From assembly GCA_036874045.1 (NCBI GenBank), contig CM072339.1:2673501-2737500 (forward strand): a stretch of 64,000 bases of DNA, in the 5' to 3' direction. Below are positions 36,802-49,404 of this stretch, one piece after another. A program made the position numbers and the translations under genes. Within the stretch, counting starts at the first letter, position 1. Every line of letters begins with the position of its first letter. The notes under the pieces are model-generated. The model was not told the origin of the DNA. It was given only the letters and a program-made list of their open reading frames with translations, and searched no databases. Origin of the DNA: Cymodocea nodosa. Lineage: Eukaryota > Streptophyta > Magnoliopsida > Alismatales > Cymodoceaceae.

Positions 36802-39800
36802 ATGGACGGATTGTCGCAGCAACAGCAGCTTCCGAACATCAAGAGATGGGTCGTCGTCTACCCTGTGTACATTGACTCCAAGAAAACCCTTGCCGAGGGC
36901 CGCCGCATAAGCGTTGCCAAGGCCTGCGCAGAGCCTCAGTGCCCCGAGATCGTTGCCTGCTGCAACTACCTCAAGATCCCCTCGTTCCTCGAGGTCTTCC
37001 TCTTCCCCACTGCTTCCTTCTCTCTCTCTCTCTCTCACTTTGTCGGCTTTTGTGACTTGTTGTTTTCCTTCGGTTGCAGCCTGAAAAGGCGTATCCGAGG
37101 GACTTCATGCAGAAGGGGAGAGTCAGGGTTCTGCTCAAGAAAGAGGATGGGACTCTTTTCAACCCCAGTATTAGATCTAGTGAGGATTTTGCTTGACTTT
37201 CTTTTGTTTTGTTGACCTGGTATTTGTTGGTTGATTCATAATGTCTAAAACCGTAGGTTTGTATGATGATCAGGTTTTGTTTGTAGTTCACCGGTTCGGA
37301 TGTTTGTCATATCTCATCTGAAGCCATCTGTACTCTTTTGCACAGATGGATACTCGTATTACCATCACAAGCGGTATCTTGAGGATCGATCCCACCATCG
37401 CCTTGAAACTTAGAATTAGTAAGGTTAAGTGGTAATGGGGGTATCATATACTGGATTACTAAGGATGTCAATTGTCAGGAGAAAAACTGAAAGAATGTAG
37501 ATGATGGAATAGGTGATAAAGTCATTCTATTTTCCAGAAATCCAGGATCAAGCACCGCTGATAAAAATTCTTATAGAACAATCTTTCAACTGTCTATCAA
37601 CTATTATATTTTGTGATGTTAAATTATCAACCACACACCCCAATTTCTCTTCTAGGTTTATGGGATACCAAATCTCACTTGTTTTGAATGCTGGCTTCTT
37701 GTTGGGCTTCGGTATGTTGAAAAAACATTATGCATTAGTGAATTTCTTCATGTCAGAGTCGTGTTCAAGATGCGGTTCTCTTTAGCGAGCATATTTTTTG
37801 TGGAAAACATTTCATGCGTGTGACAACACCGAGATTCTTAGAAACATCAATATTTCTTTCCAATGAGTAGATGCTCTTTCTGTTTCTACGAGGAAGATGA
37901 TTTATCACACCTTTTTCTGCTCAGGGCATTGATTGTAGGTAGGCTTTACTGATTATTTTGGAGAGAAGCGACACAAATATTCTTGGTAGTTTTCAGGATT
38001 GTTGGGCTAGTTTTAGAAGGCTTTGACGATGACAGAAAATGGTGGGAGATGCTTTCTCATGCTATTTGGTGGTGTAGATTGCTTGAAAGCAACAAACAAA
38101 TTTTCTATGTGAACTTTGATTTTGAGTAGTTTTTACTGGTTAGTTTGGGGAAAAAACATAAATATTCGTGGCAATTTTCAAGTTTATCAAAATAGCTTCA
38201 GAAGGCTAGGAGGAAGACAGAAAGTGATGTGCCGTACTTCCTCAAGCTATTTCGTTGGTGGGTTTGATAGAAAGGAAAAATAGCCTTTCTCTGATGAATT
38301 TGTGGGTGCAACAAGTTGAGGGGAAGGTGTTCAAGCTGGTTATTGAATTGTCTTTGGCTCTACCAAAAATAAAAGGTAGAAACTGGCATGAAAATTGTAG
38401 AGAGGCTTTATTTTTTGATGGATCTATGAGAGTCTTTGTATCACGCATTAGGTTCCATGTTAATTTGCCTTCTGCATCTCTTACACTGATATCTCCTCCA
38501 TGTTTTGGTTCCTTTTGATGGAGCTTATATTGTTATTGGTTTTTCTATTTTCTTTTTTCAAGCTGCAACAAATAGAAATGCATTAAAATAACACAAAATA
38601 AAAGGAGGTGGAACATGGACTCCCAAGAAGGCAAATCTAAGAACAAAAGCTAAACAAAGGTAGAAGAGATAGGCATCCCAAAACATGATGTGCATAACTC
38701 AAAGAGTGACAAGATTTTGCATCCATGCAAGCATGATTGCATTCGAAAGCATCCTTGTTTCCCACCAACTCTGTCTGGCTGTTCTGTCACATAATGGAGA
38801 ACCATGTAGGAGAAGTGACTATCATGTTGGGCTGATCCCTGACATATCCTATTGTTGCATTGTAACGACTTTCACAACTAAATTACATGTGGAAGAAAGA
38901 GTCATATTTTCTATCTTTTTTGTATAGGCCCTTCCACCTATTGCTAGTTGGGCAATCATCCAGTTGAAGAAGAGATGCTAAAAACTTTCCTCCCATTTTT
39001 GGCTGAAACAACACTTACTAGCAGGTGAAAATCCCTTTTCCATGGCTCCAGCATTGTTAATACACCACCATCCTATCATCTAAACTAGTCTCTTTTTTCT
39101 TTGTTACTTTCTAATTGCTTTTGGTGGAGCTTATCTTGATATTCATGGTGTACTAAAGTACAAGTGTAACCAAGGAATACAAGTATACAACTTAGGCATC
39201 ATGTTGACTTCAGTCTGACAGAAAAAGGAAATGTATCAAACTTCAGTGGAAATTTTGGTGGAATAAAATCATGGAAACCCTCAGTAAAAGGTCAAAAATT
39301 GACCCAACACTGCAAAGTAACAATTTCCAATGCATCAGTGCACCATGTGAACTGATGTTGGATGCCCATGTTGACTGAAATGATTCAAAATGTTGACATT
39401 TTGCCAACATTGATTTGAAAAAACAGGAGGGGGGACCGATATCCATGCAGATATCACGGCAACCCCCCAAGAAAACAACACTTGTTAGGAAAAAATTTTC
39501 CAACACATGTTGAAGTTTGATTCCTTATTGTAACCTTAACGCATCCTTTTCTTCTTGCATTACAATATTGTAGTGTGTTGCATTGTAATGTAATGTTGAT
39601 ATTATAAAGCAACATTTTCTACCTCTTTGAAGTCAATAGACTGGCCTGTGTCTTTCACATGGTAAATAATAACAAGGATTGGAGGTTAGGGATGCCCTTG
39701 CTGACATTCATTCGTTGTTGAATGGACCATTATATACCAAGCCCAAAAACATTTGAAGTAATTGGTTATATGTGTCTGATTGCCACATTAGGGTTTCTAG

Positions 39801-41768
39801 CCATGTTTCCAACCTAATTCAGTTGTTGAACGAATTTGGTCAGTCATATAATAGAAATTAATAAAAAGAAGTTAAAATAACACTGAGGGTCATTTTACTA
39901 GTAGGTTTTGACCGATTTGGCTTGTTTGATTGGTTGAATGGGTGAGACACGTACTTACCAAAGCGAGGATGGACCATTTTCAATAGTTTATTTGGGTGAG
40001 TGGGCTATTTCTTCATTCTAACCAAGAACAAACTTCAGTTCTATGGTTTAGCTTTTTTTAATAGCTGAATTAAACGCCAAAACTTGCTTAAATCCATATA
40101 TCTTATTGATGGATAAATTGCACCAACTTTATCAAAACAAAGAAGTGGGACTGTGGGAGAGAAGAAGAATGATTTGAACATTTTAATTTAGCAAAAATTA
40201 ACTTTTTACAGGGTTATTGGAAAATGAAAACCCTTATTGATTGATGGTCTGCTTACATTCCCAAATGAGGCTGAAATGTGCTGGCTCAGTGGTTATCCTG
40301 CTTTCTGGTCAACTATTGTGGCAAGTTTTAAGGCATGCCTATTTTTAATTTTGAAATAAAGCTGTAGGTTTTGTTATGTGGGCAATCTGATTCTGGTTGT
40401 TTCTTTCTAAGTCTTGTCATGTTGATCATTAATTCATAATATTCAGAAGGTATGAATCCAGTTCCATGGTTTTTTCTAGTTAGGCACTTCAATTTACCAT
40501 TTGACTTGTCAAATTCGCATCACAAGGTTAGGGTAAATTGGGACATGCCATAACATCTTTATGGAGGCCAGCGCAGGCCACACACTAGTTCTTTAGCATG
40601 ATAGGTTATTTTGCTAATTGAGTCATTATTAATTACATATATCAGGCATCAGAAATAGAAATTAGAAACTGGGTGTGTTTTTAATTAATTTGTTGTCACA
40701 CTACTACAAGTACCCTTTGGGGTACATGTGGGCCTCAAGCACGCAGAGACCAATGCAGAACAGTATGTGTTAAATATGTACGGTGCTTGTGAGCAGAATA
40801 GGAGGCAGATATGACGAGATAACTTGTGCAGAGTTGTTTAATATGGTTTCCAGCGTTTGGTGGTGGGAGGTTACTTCAACATAACCAGGTTCTCAACAGA
40901 CTGGTGCAACAACCCAAGAATTACCATTGGAATGTGTGGGTTTAAATGATATTCTTTGATATTTAGAGAAGGTAGACATGCATATTCAAGGGGTTCGTTT
41001 CTCATGGTCAAATATGCAAGCTGATCCCACGATGGCTTGCATTGACGAGGTTTTTGTAGGACTTAAAAAGTATGGTGGTAGGTGGGAGTAATTCTCTGAA
41101 CTGCACCTGGTGGTGTGGAAGAAGATTACCTAACCCAAAGGAGAGGGTTGTCTGGGCTTGTAGAATCTCTGCTTGATGAATCTTGCCTTGTTAGGGAAGT
41201 GTTTGGGGAGGCCTTTGGAGAAAGAGTCATCTTTTTGTTTGTGGGTAGAGATCATTAAAAGAAAATGAGTGGGGTGTTAGAAGGGAGAGAGGTGGGTGGG
41301 TATCTAACATCACGAGCAGATAGAATGATATTCTAGAGGTGAATGAGAAGGTACAGTGTGGATGTAAGTTGATGATGGGCAATGGAGTTGGGATCAATTT
41401 CTATTGGTTACACAAATGACTGTGCCATTGGAACTTTTTTACTGTCGTACTTGTACATCACTAATTTCTGTGATTTTAATGATGGAAATCTTCATGATTG
41501 GATGATAACAATGTTGCAATTTAATTGTTCCTAGCTGTAACTTGGTCTCTCTTTTACAGGAAAGCAGCTTATGCTTCATTTGGCAGAATTGATCCCCAGG
41601 TATTCTGGTAGACTAAAGAAGCAAGAAGCGTCCTCATCCACTTCTACGGCGGGGCAAGCAAAGCAATCCACTTCTACAACGGGGCAAGCAAAACAATCCA
41701 CTTCTGGACAGTCAAAGCCTTCTTCGTCTGGAGGATCGTCAAAATCTGGGAGGAAAAAGAAGAAGTAG
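36802..41768 (+). CDS. SRP19: Signal recognition particle 19 kDa protein
   Basis: Exons 36802-36993, 37080-37179 and 41560-41768 join in frame (phases 0 and 1) into 166 residues. SRP19 binds helices 6 and 8 of SRP RNA and primes the loading of SRP54, so that ribosomes making secretory proteins are brought to the ER. The core is residues 12-120: KRWVVVYPVYIDSKKT, AEGRRIS, CPEIVACCNYL, AYPRDFMQKGRVRVLLKK and SRKQLMLHLAELIPR. The tail from about residue 125 is a Ser/Thr/Gln repeat (TSTAGQAKQS, TSTTGQAKQS) ending in GRKKKK. Lys-rich tails are normal for plant SRP19. The internal repeat makes this one longer than the 145 or so residues of Arabidopsis. Intron 2 is 4.4 kb and contains LINE relics. 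The in-frame read-through of intron 1 is only a shadow. Confidence 0.95.
37780..38265 (+). mobile_element. LINE 3'-end relic (zinc-binding zf-RVT region), partly duplicated
   Basis: The plus strand reads CSFCFYEEDDLSHLFLL, then LFWREATQIFLVVF and KWWEMLSHAIWW. This is the Cys-rich zf-RVT module and following tail of plant LINE ORF2, with an in-frame stop. A diverged second copy of the tail part follows: 37940-38090 is repeated at about 38125-38265. It lies in intron 2 of SRP19 in the gene's orientation. Confidence 0.5.
40690..41430 (+). mobile_element. LINE relic: endonuclease part joined to ORF2 C-terminal part, in SRP19 intron 2
   Basis: 40840-41070 translates in shifting frames to an endonuclease end (VVGG, then IFKGFVSHGQICK-type text). 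In a neighbouring frame this corresponds to the LINE phrase GGDFNV...IPLQGxxFTWSNMQ..PTMA. 41140-41420 then gives GLGL.NLCLMNLALLGKCLW and a MGNGVGINF-like motif from the far end of ORF2. The reverse transcriptase that should lie between is missing, so a large internal deletion is evident. It is dead and old. Confidence 0.65.
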
Positions 41769-42917
41769 CACTGTGCAAATCAGATCATCTCAACATCCAG
41801 TAGATCTCGGAACGTCTCAACACATGTCTACCATATTTAGTTGGTCTTCTTCTTGTTGCGTTGGATTCGCTGGTTTTCATCAATATGTTCGACCTTTTTT
41901 TTGACGCCTTCACGGCATTAATATTCGATAATGTTTAATATTCACAGTGCTGGATTCATAAGACATATCGACGACGTTATTGGTGTTGTTATTTTGGCGG
42001 GCGGGTTAAACCAAATTTGCCTTCTCGGCGGTGCTGGTGGCAATCGTAAGCATCAGTAAGAGTGGCTACATAAAATTAGGGTTCGTTTGTTAAGGCTATA
42101 AAATCAGAATTTCTTCTCTTCAAAAGTGATTTTAAAAAGTGTTTTTTGTTTAAATAACCCACATAATCTACAAAACAATCCCATTCATAAAATGAATCGA
42201 CAACAATTTGACAATTTATTTTTACTTCTATTTTTGAATCTGCTAAGATATGTTGTATTACACTGATTTAATATTTTGCCAAGCCCAAAACCAAAAGGGT
42301 TCAAGCTCTCTCCTCTGACTTTGCTCCCTCTCACGTCGATCTCTTCGTGTCTTTGATCTCTATTTGGGTTTCATTTCTATGGGTACGGTAGAGCCAATGT
42401 TAGGGTAGTGATTAGCATCTTTGGCACATGCTTGCTTATTGCATCACTGAAATTGGGTTTGAGTTGCAGGGGTTGGAGAGGAAGGATTGCCTATGAGGTT
42501 TTACTATGTGTAAATCTATGCCTACCTCATTGAAAACCATGACTGAAATTTTCATTTGAAACTATGTTAACTCTGATGGATTCTCAACCCTTTAATCCTG
42601 CACTTTTTAGATTTTGGAGGAGAGCTGTCTCAATCAACTTTTGACATAATAGATTATGGTGAAGATCTAATGGATTATCAACAGTGCACATCAGTTCATT
42701 TTTTCAGAATCAAAGAATTGGCGAAATCGTCGATTCTAGCAGATTCTTGGATTTTCAACGGTGGAAGCAATCAACCACACACAATCAGATACCGATAAGG
42801 TATGGAGCAATTGATTATTGCCTACAAAAGTGCAGCTGTGTCTGCTCGGAGAGAGGTATCAAGTTGCACTTGCTCCTGAGTGGGGAGCAGCCAAAATCCC
42901 CTATCGTCCGAATTTTT
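41769..42917 (+). other. SRP19 3' UTR and intergenic DNA
   Basis: The first 200-300 bases are probably SRP19 3' UTR. No gene is seen beyond. The 78-codon frame at 42684-42920 runs into the hAT-like element and has no family resemblance. Confidence 0.45.
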
Positions 42918-43108
42918 TAGAGGTGTCAATTAAACCAGGTTAGCCTGACCTGATCCGATTTTTTAAATCAGGCCAGGTTGGGCTACAATAAATTAGAAAG
43001 TCGGCCTGCAGGTTGGGTTGGCCGGCAAGTCGATTCAAGTTGGGCTAGGTTGGCCTGTGGGTCGATTTGGGCCGAACTTAGGTTGGCCCATGAGCCAATT
43101 CGGAAGAC

Positions 43109-43497
43109 CTCCTAGGGATAAGAGACATAAGGTTGAAGAGAGAGCCTAAAAAGGATCTTTCATGTATAATCCTGCATAATCTTGAATGTTATCAGTTCCG
43201 GTATGTAGACTAAATAATACAATGCAATCAAAAGTTCATAGATCATACATATTGGAATCATATTCTATTAGACTATTGATATTTTCCTTCTCTCTTTCTA
43301 TCATCCTCCCATTTATCCACATCCCCTTATTTTTGATCCACAACCCTTAATTTTTTATGGATAAAGAAAAAAATAACGATGTGGAAAACATCGTTATGGT
43401 AAATTCTTAACTAAGAGGGTTACCATCATTTAAGTCATAAATCAATAGTAATAGTTCTTCTAATTTTATATGAATATAAAAGGAATATTTAAATCTA
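43109..43497. other. Segment found in hAT-like copy 1 only
   Basis: Copy 2 passes directly from the left subterminal block to the AATAAAAAATA...ATGATACC body, whereas copy 1 has this extra stretch. It has a short inverted repeat (AACGATGTGGAAAACATCGTT, about 43375-43397). It may be a later insertion in copy 1, or body sequence that copy 2 lost. Confidence 0.5.
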
Positions 43498-44214
43498 ATG
43501 GAAAATAAAAAATAAAATATGATACCTCTCTTATATACATTAATAAATGTAATACAATTAATAAATATAAACGTAAAATTTGATGTATATAAAATTAATA
43601 AATGTTAGAGTAAAAGTTGTTAAAAAATTAATAAATGTAATACAAACTTGTTTAAAGGTAGAACTTAACGTAACAATTGAAAATGTAGAACAAAGTTTTA
43701 AATAACGTTTGATATGTATGTTACAAAGTAGGAAAGAATTAAATAATTTTAATCATAGCTATTTAATAAGAGATAATCATGATTTTCTAGATTTTGATGT
43801 AATAAATTGAAGGAAAACACAAAAATGCATATTTCTTATTTTATCATTAATATAATTTTGATGTAATAAATGTTTAAATATAATTATGTACATTGTACAT
43901 TAAATGTAAAAGTATTTGATGTAATTACAAAAATAATGTAATTTTAATTTAAATTTAGAAATAAAATAATTATTTTAACTTTATGACTTGTGTTTGAATG
44001 TGTTGATGGATGATGAATTATGAATGGTCCATTGATGATGTGTTGATATTGATGTTAATGTGATGAATAATGATTTATGAATGATGACTTATGTTTAATG
44101 TTCATGTAATTATAAATAAAATAATGTGTTTAATGATGAATTGATTATTGGAAACGTTGTAAATTTTTTTATTTTTATTTTAATTTAAAATCAAAAAAAT
44201 AAATATAAAAAATC

Positions 44215-44650
44215 AAAAACTTCGGTCGAAATTAAGATATGGTCAAACCGAATGAAAAAATAAAAGAAAAAAATTTGTCTTCTACCAGTTGTATCAGGCT
44301 TTGGTATGACTAAAGGAAAAAATAAAAAAATAAAAAATTTCAGTTAGTCAGACTGAATAAATAAATAAAAGAAAAAAAAATTGATTGGACTAAAGTCCAA
44401 GCTTCAGTCTGACCGAAAAAGAATAAAAAAATAAAAAACTTTGGTCATATTGAAGTTTGAGCTATGGTCTGACTGAAGGAAAAAATAAAAAAATAAAAGA
44501 CTTTGGTCGAACTTAAGTTTGAGCTTCAGTATTGCCAAAAAAAAATAAAAAACTTAAGTTAGTTGGATTGAAGAAAAAATAAAAATAAAAAAAATTTGTC
44601 GATCGATCTGACTGAAGAAAAAAAAACTTCTACTTTGATCGGGCCAGACC
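44215..44650. repeat. Array inside hAT-like copy 1
   Basis: About seven units of 50-65 bases each combine a CTTCGGTC...GGTCTGACCGAA block with an A-rich AAAAAATAAAAAA spacer. The corresponding array in copy 2 is longer, so unit number differs between copies. Confidence 0.65.
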
Positions 44651-44779
44651 AGGCTAGGCTGGCTTGAAATAATTTCGGGTCGGATTGGGCTGTCAAAAAA
44701 AATTTTAAAAATTTCGGCTCGACCCTTAGTCTACACGGGCTGCCACTTTTTGGGCCAGGCCGACCCATTGACACCTCTA

Positions 44780-47540
44780 CTACTGGGTACAATCTTGTGT
44801 TTGCCAACAATGTCTGTCGTCTACGTTCCTAGTTCCATGCATGCAAATAGAGAGGAAGGAGATGATCCAGGAACATGCTAGCAGACTCCACACTCCTAAA
44901 CGATATCCTCAACTGTAGCTCGTCTGCTCGATAAACGGCTCAACAAAGTAAAATCAAGGAGTTTTCTAATTGTGAATGACGGTGCAAGAGGAACCATCGC
45001 ATTACTACGTAAGAACCACTTGATTTTAAGCTTCCTTCTTGTCTTTCCCAGTAGATATTTACTAAGAGTCTGTTTGTATACCTAGAAAGTAACATAAAGT
45101 AATATAAAAGAAAGTGTCGAAAAGTTAAGAAAGTGACGAAAATGAAAATTATAGAAAGTTACAGAAAATTATAAAAAAAAAATAGTGTTTGTACGTCGAC
45201 AAGAAAGTGATAGAAATGTTCAAAAGATAATAGAAATTGAAAAAATAATAAAATGTAATAAAATATAATTGAATAACATAAAAATATTTTTAAACATCTC
45301 AAGTTTATGAAAAAATTAAAAATATTTTCATTAATATATTATAATAATACATTATAAGGTTAATATAAATTTAATATATTATAATAATAATTATTATTTC
45401 ATTTTTTTTAACATACGAATTTAATAAATTACATTTTCTTTTATTTTTATTCCTCTTATTCTTTTTTTTCCTTACTTTTCGTTACTTTCAAAGAAGATGA
45501 TTCTATTTTTTCTTATAAAATTTTTTCTAAAAGGTAACAGTCATTTTCCAACAGGCACAGATACATTATATTTTTTTACTGTTTTCTCTCACCTTTTTTT
45601 TTTTCATCACTTTTGGTCATTTTCCCTCGTGCACAAGCTAAATACCTTCCACTTTCTTCTCTTCTTCTTTCTAATTTATACACGACTTATTGCATCAATC
45701 CATCTATGACTTTAACATTGTACAAACCGTCCATACATAACTATGAAATCTGATTGAATCGGCAATGCTTCCTACCCACCCACCCTTTTATGTAATGTTA
45801 GTTTTCCCATCGTTTCTCCATTGCGATGACAAGGGTCAGTCAAGGGTTCTTGTTCTTGAAAGGGACCCCCCTTTTATACTCCTATCAACATTTTTTCGAT
45901 AATGGTAGTAGTGTTAAGCCCAATCCCATGACCTCATCCTTCACAATGGAGTGGAGGATTACCAGCTTCGCTATCCTTCCCGTTGTTGGTTAACGCTTCC
46001 ATCACTTACTACATTGACTTTTGGTAAGGAGAACTATCTCGTTCCTCTTCAAGAAGTACTATTTTTGTTTGATATTCCAGTGATAGCAGGGCTACAAAAT
46101 CCAGATTCTTACTTAGCTCTTAGATCGCCTTTAGGATCACATTATGACTCTAGGGAAAGACTTTGTGAAAATCTACTATTCTATTCTAACGAGTTTTTCT
46201 CAAATTAATCAGTAATCTCCTGACGGTTGGATTCAATCAAGTGATTGCCTTAGATCACCTTGATGCCCTTTGATTGTCTCATTACCTTAACGCTTTGGTT
46301 ATCTTATTAAAATTTGATATTTTTAAGTGTGTTTCTTTTTCTGTGTTTTGTTTTTCACTTACCTTCTACACCTCTATTTTCTATTTTGATGCATTGATAT
46401 CTTTTTCATTCTCCTCTTATTTTTCTCCTGTATTTATACTTGATTCTTCTTATCTCACTTCACATTTTTACTCAAACACATGCAAAAGGTATGTTGGACA
46501 TTATTATTGTACTTTTTTATACTATTTGATTACATTTTCAGATCACTAATCTTGTAATGCATAATTGTTTTTAAAAAATAACATCACTTTCAGTCAAATA
46601 ATGACAATTGAAGTGATAAAAAATATCACATTTAAAAAAGTCTTCTTTTTTCCGTTTTCCATTTATAAAAAAATAATAGAAACTTATTCATAACAACTAA
46701 GAAAAAAAAAAAAAAAAAACTAGTCTCATTCCTTGGCTATTGAATAGTTGGGTTCAAAAGGGAAAATTTGAAATATTTTGCTGTACAGTCGTCACTAAGA
46801 AAATAGGAAAATGAAAATAACAATTTCCAATATTGTGCATATTATTGCAAGTGTTGAGAACAAAATTTAAAATTTTCTTGGAAAGAATGCCATTTGATCA
46901 TCTCAATGGCAAGACATCCAATGAAGATTGGTCCAATCATCATTTGATCATATCCAACACTTTCACAACAAAACATAACATCTCTTAAAGGAAATATACA
47001 AAAGATCAATGTGAGTCTTTCCTCCCAATCAGTTTTTTCAAGATCTTTGATGGATTCGGTGCCCTAACCAAAGCATCATGTACCCACATTAAAGGAAGAA
47101 GGAAAAGTGGAGATAGAATTTTGGAATAATAAGATCTTATCCTGTCAGATCTAATCAATAGGATGAGGGGAAGGTTGGGATCTTACCCTAAATCATATCA
47201 TTATATCATATCTTCTTTTCAATTTGAAGTTTTAAATATTGATATATGTAGATACTTCTTATTTAGATAACAATGAAAATAAATAAAGTAAATACCATAT
47301 TTACTCTCATAAGGAGTTACTTTGGTAAGCATTCATCTCCTCATACATGAGATTTAGATCTCTTGCCATGCCCTAGGAGGGGTTAGTGCCTGAGGAAATT
47401 CAACTAACGGAAAGGAAAATCGTTGAATTTTGTCAGAATGCGATTAGTGTGCATAATACTGAAGGAAAAAGAAAGTTAGATTTTACCAACATATAAATAC
47501 CTAAAATTACCTTTACCATTTCATGACTTTTAACCTCTCC
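44780..47540. other. DNA between the two hAT-like elements
   Basis: No gene supported. 45066-45556 may be another MITE: its ends (AGTCTGTTTGTATACC and the complement of GGAAAATGACTGTTACC-like text) are weakly inverted. An 85-codon frame at 45951-46208 has no family resemblance. A long A run lies near 46702-46720. Confidence 0.4.
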
Positions 47541-47548
47541 CCTTTGGA

Positions 47549-49396
47549 TAGAGGTGTCAATTGGGTTGGGCCAGCCCGACCTGGTTCGTAATGGGCTACA
47601 CTGGCTTGATTTAAAAAATCAAGTCAGGTTGGGCTGCAATAAATTAGAAAATTGGCCTGCAGGTTGGGTTGGCTCGCAAGCTAATTCGAGTCAGGTTGGG
47701 CTAGCCCGTGGGCAGATTCAGGCCGAGCCTGAGTTGGCCCACAGGCCAATCCGAGCTAGGTTGAAATCTAACGAAAAATAAAAAATAGAATATGATACCT
47801 CTCTTATATACATTAATAAATGTAATACAATTAATAAATGTAAACGTAAAAGTTGATGTATACAAAATTAATAAATGTTAAAGTAAAAGTTGTTAAAAAA
47901 TTAATAAATGTAATACAAACTTGTTTAAACATAGAACTTGATGTAACAATTGAAAATGTAGAACAAATTTTAAATAACGTTTGATATGTATATTACAAAA
48001 TATGGAAAGAATTAAATAAGAGATTTATTGTAACAAATAGGAAAAAATTAAATAATTTTAATCATAGCTATTTAATAAGAGATAATCCTGATTTTCTAGA
48101 TTTTGATGTAATAAATTGAAGGAAAACATAAAAATGCACATTTCTTATTTTATCATTAATATAATTTTGATGTAATAAATGTTTAGATATAATTATGTAC
48201 ATTGTACATTAAATGTAAAATTATTTGATGTAATTACAAAAATAATGTAATTTTAATTTAAATTCAGAAATAAAATAATTATTTTAACTTTATGACTTAT
48301 GTTTGAATGTGTTGATGGATGATGAATTATGAATGGTTTGTTGATGATGTCTTGATATTGATGTTAATGTGATGAATAATGATTTATGAATGATGACTTA
48401 TGTTTGATGTTCATGTATTTATAAATAAAATAATGTGTTTGAATGATAAATTGATTATCGAAAACGTTGTAATTTATTTTTATTTTTATTTAAAATAAAA
48501 AAAAATAAATATAAAAAATCAAAAACTTCGGTTAAAGACTAAAGTTAAGATTGATCAAATCGAATGAAAAAATAAAAGAAAAAAAAACTTGTCTTCTATC
48601 AGTTGGATCGAAGTTGAGCTTTGGTCTAACCGAAGAAAAAAAAAAACTTCGGTCAGACCGAAGAATGAGCTTTGGTCTAATCGAAGGAAAAAATAAAAAA
48701 CTTCAGTTAGTCGGATCGAAGGAATAAATAAAAGAAAAAAAATTTGGTCGAATCTAAGTCCAAGCTTCGATATGACTGAAAAGAATAAAAAAATAAAAAA
48801 CTTAAGTAGGACTGAAGATTGAGCTTTAGTCAGATCAAAAAGAAATAAAAAACTAAAAAACTTATGTAGGACCGAAGACTGAGCTTGGTCTAACCAAAGG
48901 AAAAAATAAAAAACTTTCAGTTAGTTGGACTGAAAAATAAATAAAAGAAAAAAAATTTGATTGGACCAAAGCTCGATCAGATCAAAAAAAAAAATAAAAT
49001 TAAATACTTCAATCGAACCTAAAAAAAGTAAAAAATTAAAAAAGTTAAATCGAACTGAAGTCTGAACTTCAATCTGACCAAAGGAAAAAATAAAAAAATA
49101 AAAAACTTTAGTTAGTAAAATCTAAGAAAAATTTAAAATAAAAAAAATTCTTACCCGTCGCATCAAAGCTGACCGAAGAAAAAAAAAAAAAAAAAAAAAC
49201 TTCTAATTCGATTAGGTCAGGTTAGACTGTCCCGAAAACATTTTGAGATGAACTACCTTGAAATAATTTCAGCCAGACTGGATTATCAAAAAAATTAAAA
49301 AAAATTCGGCTCAGCCCTGCCCTGCCCAACTCGTAGCCCACACGGGCTGCCACTTTTTGGGTCGGGCCAGCCCAGCACGGCCCATTGACACCTCTA
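47549..49396. mobile_element. Non-autonomous hAT-like element, copy 2
   Basis: It starts TAGAGGTGTCAATTGGGTTG and ends GGCCCATTGACACCTCTA. The 8 bp flanks CCTTTGGA (47541-47548) and CCTTCGGA (49397-49404) match at 7 of 8 positions, the 8 bp target duplication expected of hAT elements. Left and right GC-rich subterminal blocks (GGGTTGGGCCAGCCCGACC and GGTCGGGCCAGCCCAGC) extend the inverted repeat imperfectly. The body is AT-rich with no transposase. It is clearly related to the copy at 42918-44779, about 95% alike over the shared body by eye. Confidence 0.82.
48525..49190. repeat. Array inside hAT-like copy 2
   Basis: Ten or more units of about 50-70 bases each join an A-rich spacer (AAAAAATAAAAAACTT) to a CGGTC...GACCGAAG block. 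The orientation relative to the terminal repeats is the same as in copy 1. Confidence 0.65.
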
Positions 49397-49404
49397 CCTT
49401 CGGA

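Larger units (their letters stand above)
42918..44779. mobile_element. Non-autonomous hAT-like element, copy 1
   Basis: It begins TAGAGGTGTCAATTAAACC and ends GGCCGACCCATTGACACCTCTA, terminal inverted repeats of the TAGAGGTGTCAA class seen on plant hAT elements. GC-rich subterminal blocks (GGTTGGGCT..., GGTCGGATTGGGCTG) frame an AT-rich body. 44215-44650 is an internal array of GGTC-GACCGAA units. No transposase can be read. The flanks (GAATTTTT and CTACTGGG) do not match, so the target duplication is lost. Most of the body aligns with copy 2 at 47549-49396. About 390 bases near 43109-43497 are unique to this copy. Confidence 0.75.

Noticed and set aside
36733-37215. 160-codon frame across SRP19 exon 1, intron 1 and exon 2
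   Set aside because: Its exon 1 part is the true SRP19 start from 36802, but the remainder reads through the CT-rich intron into the wrong frame of exon 2.
45951-46208. 85-codon frame between the hAT-like elements
   Set aside because: Looks more protein-like than most but shows no motif, no neighbouring exon and no promoter.
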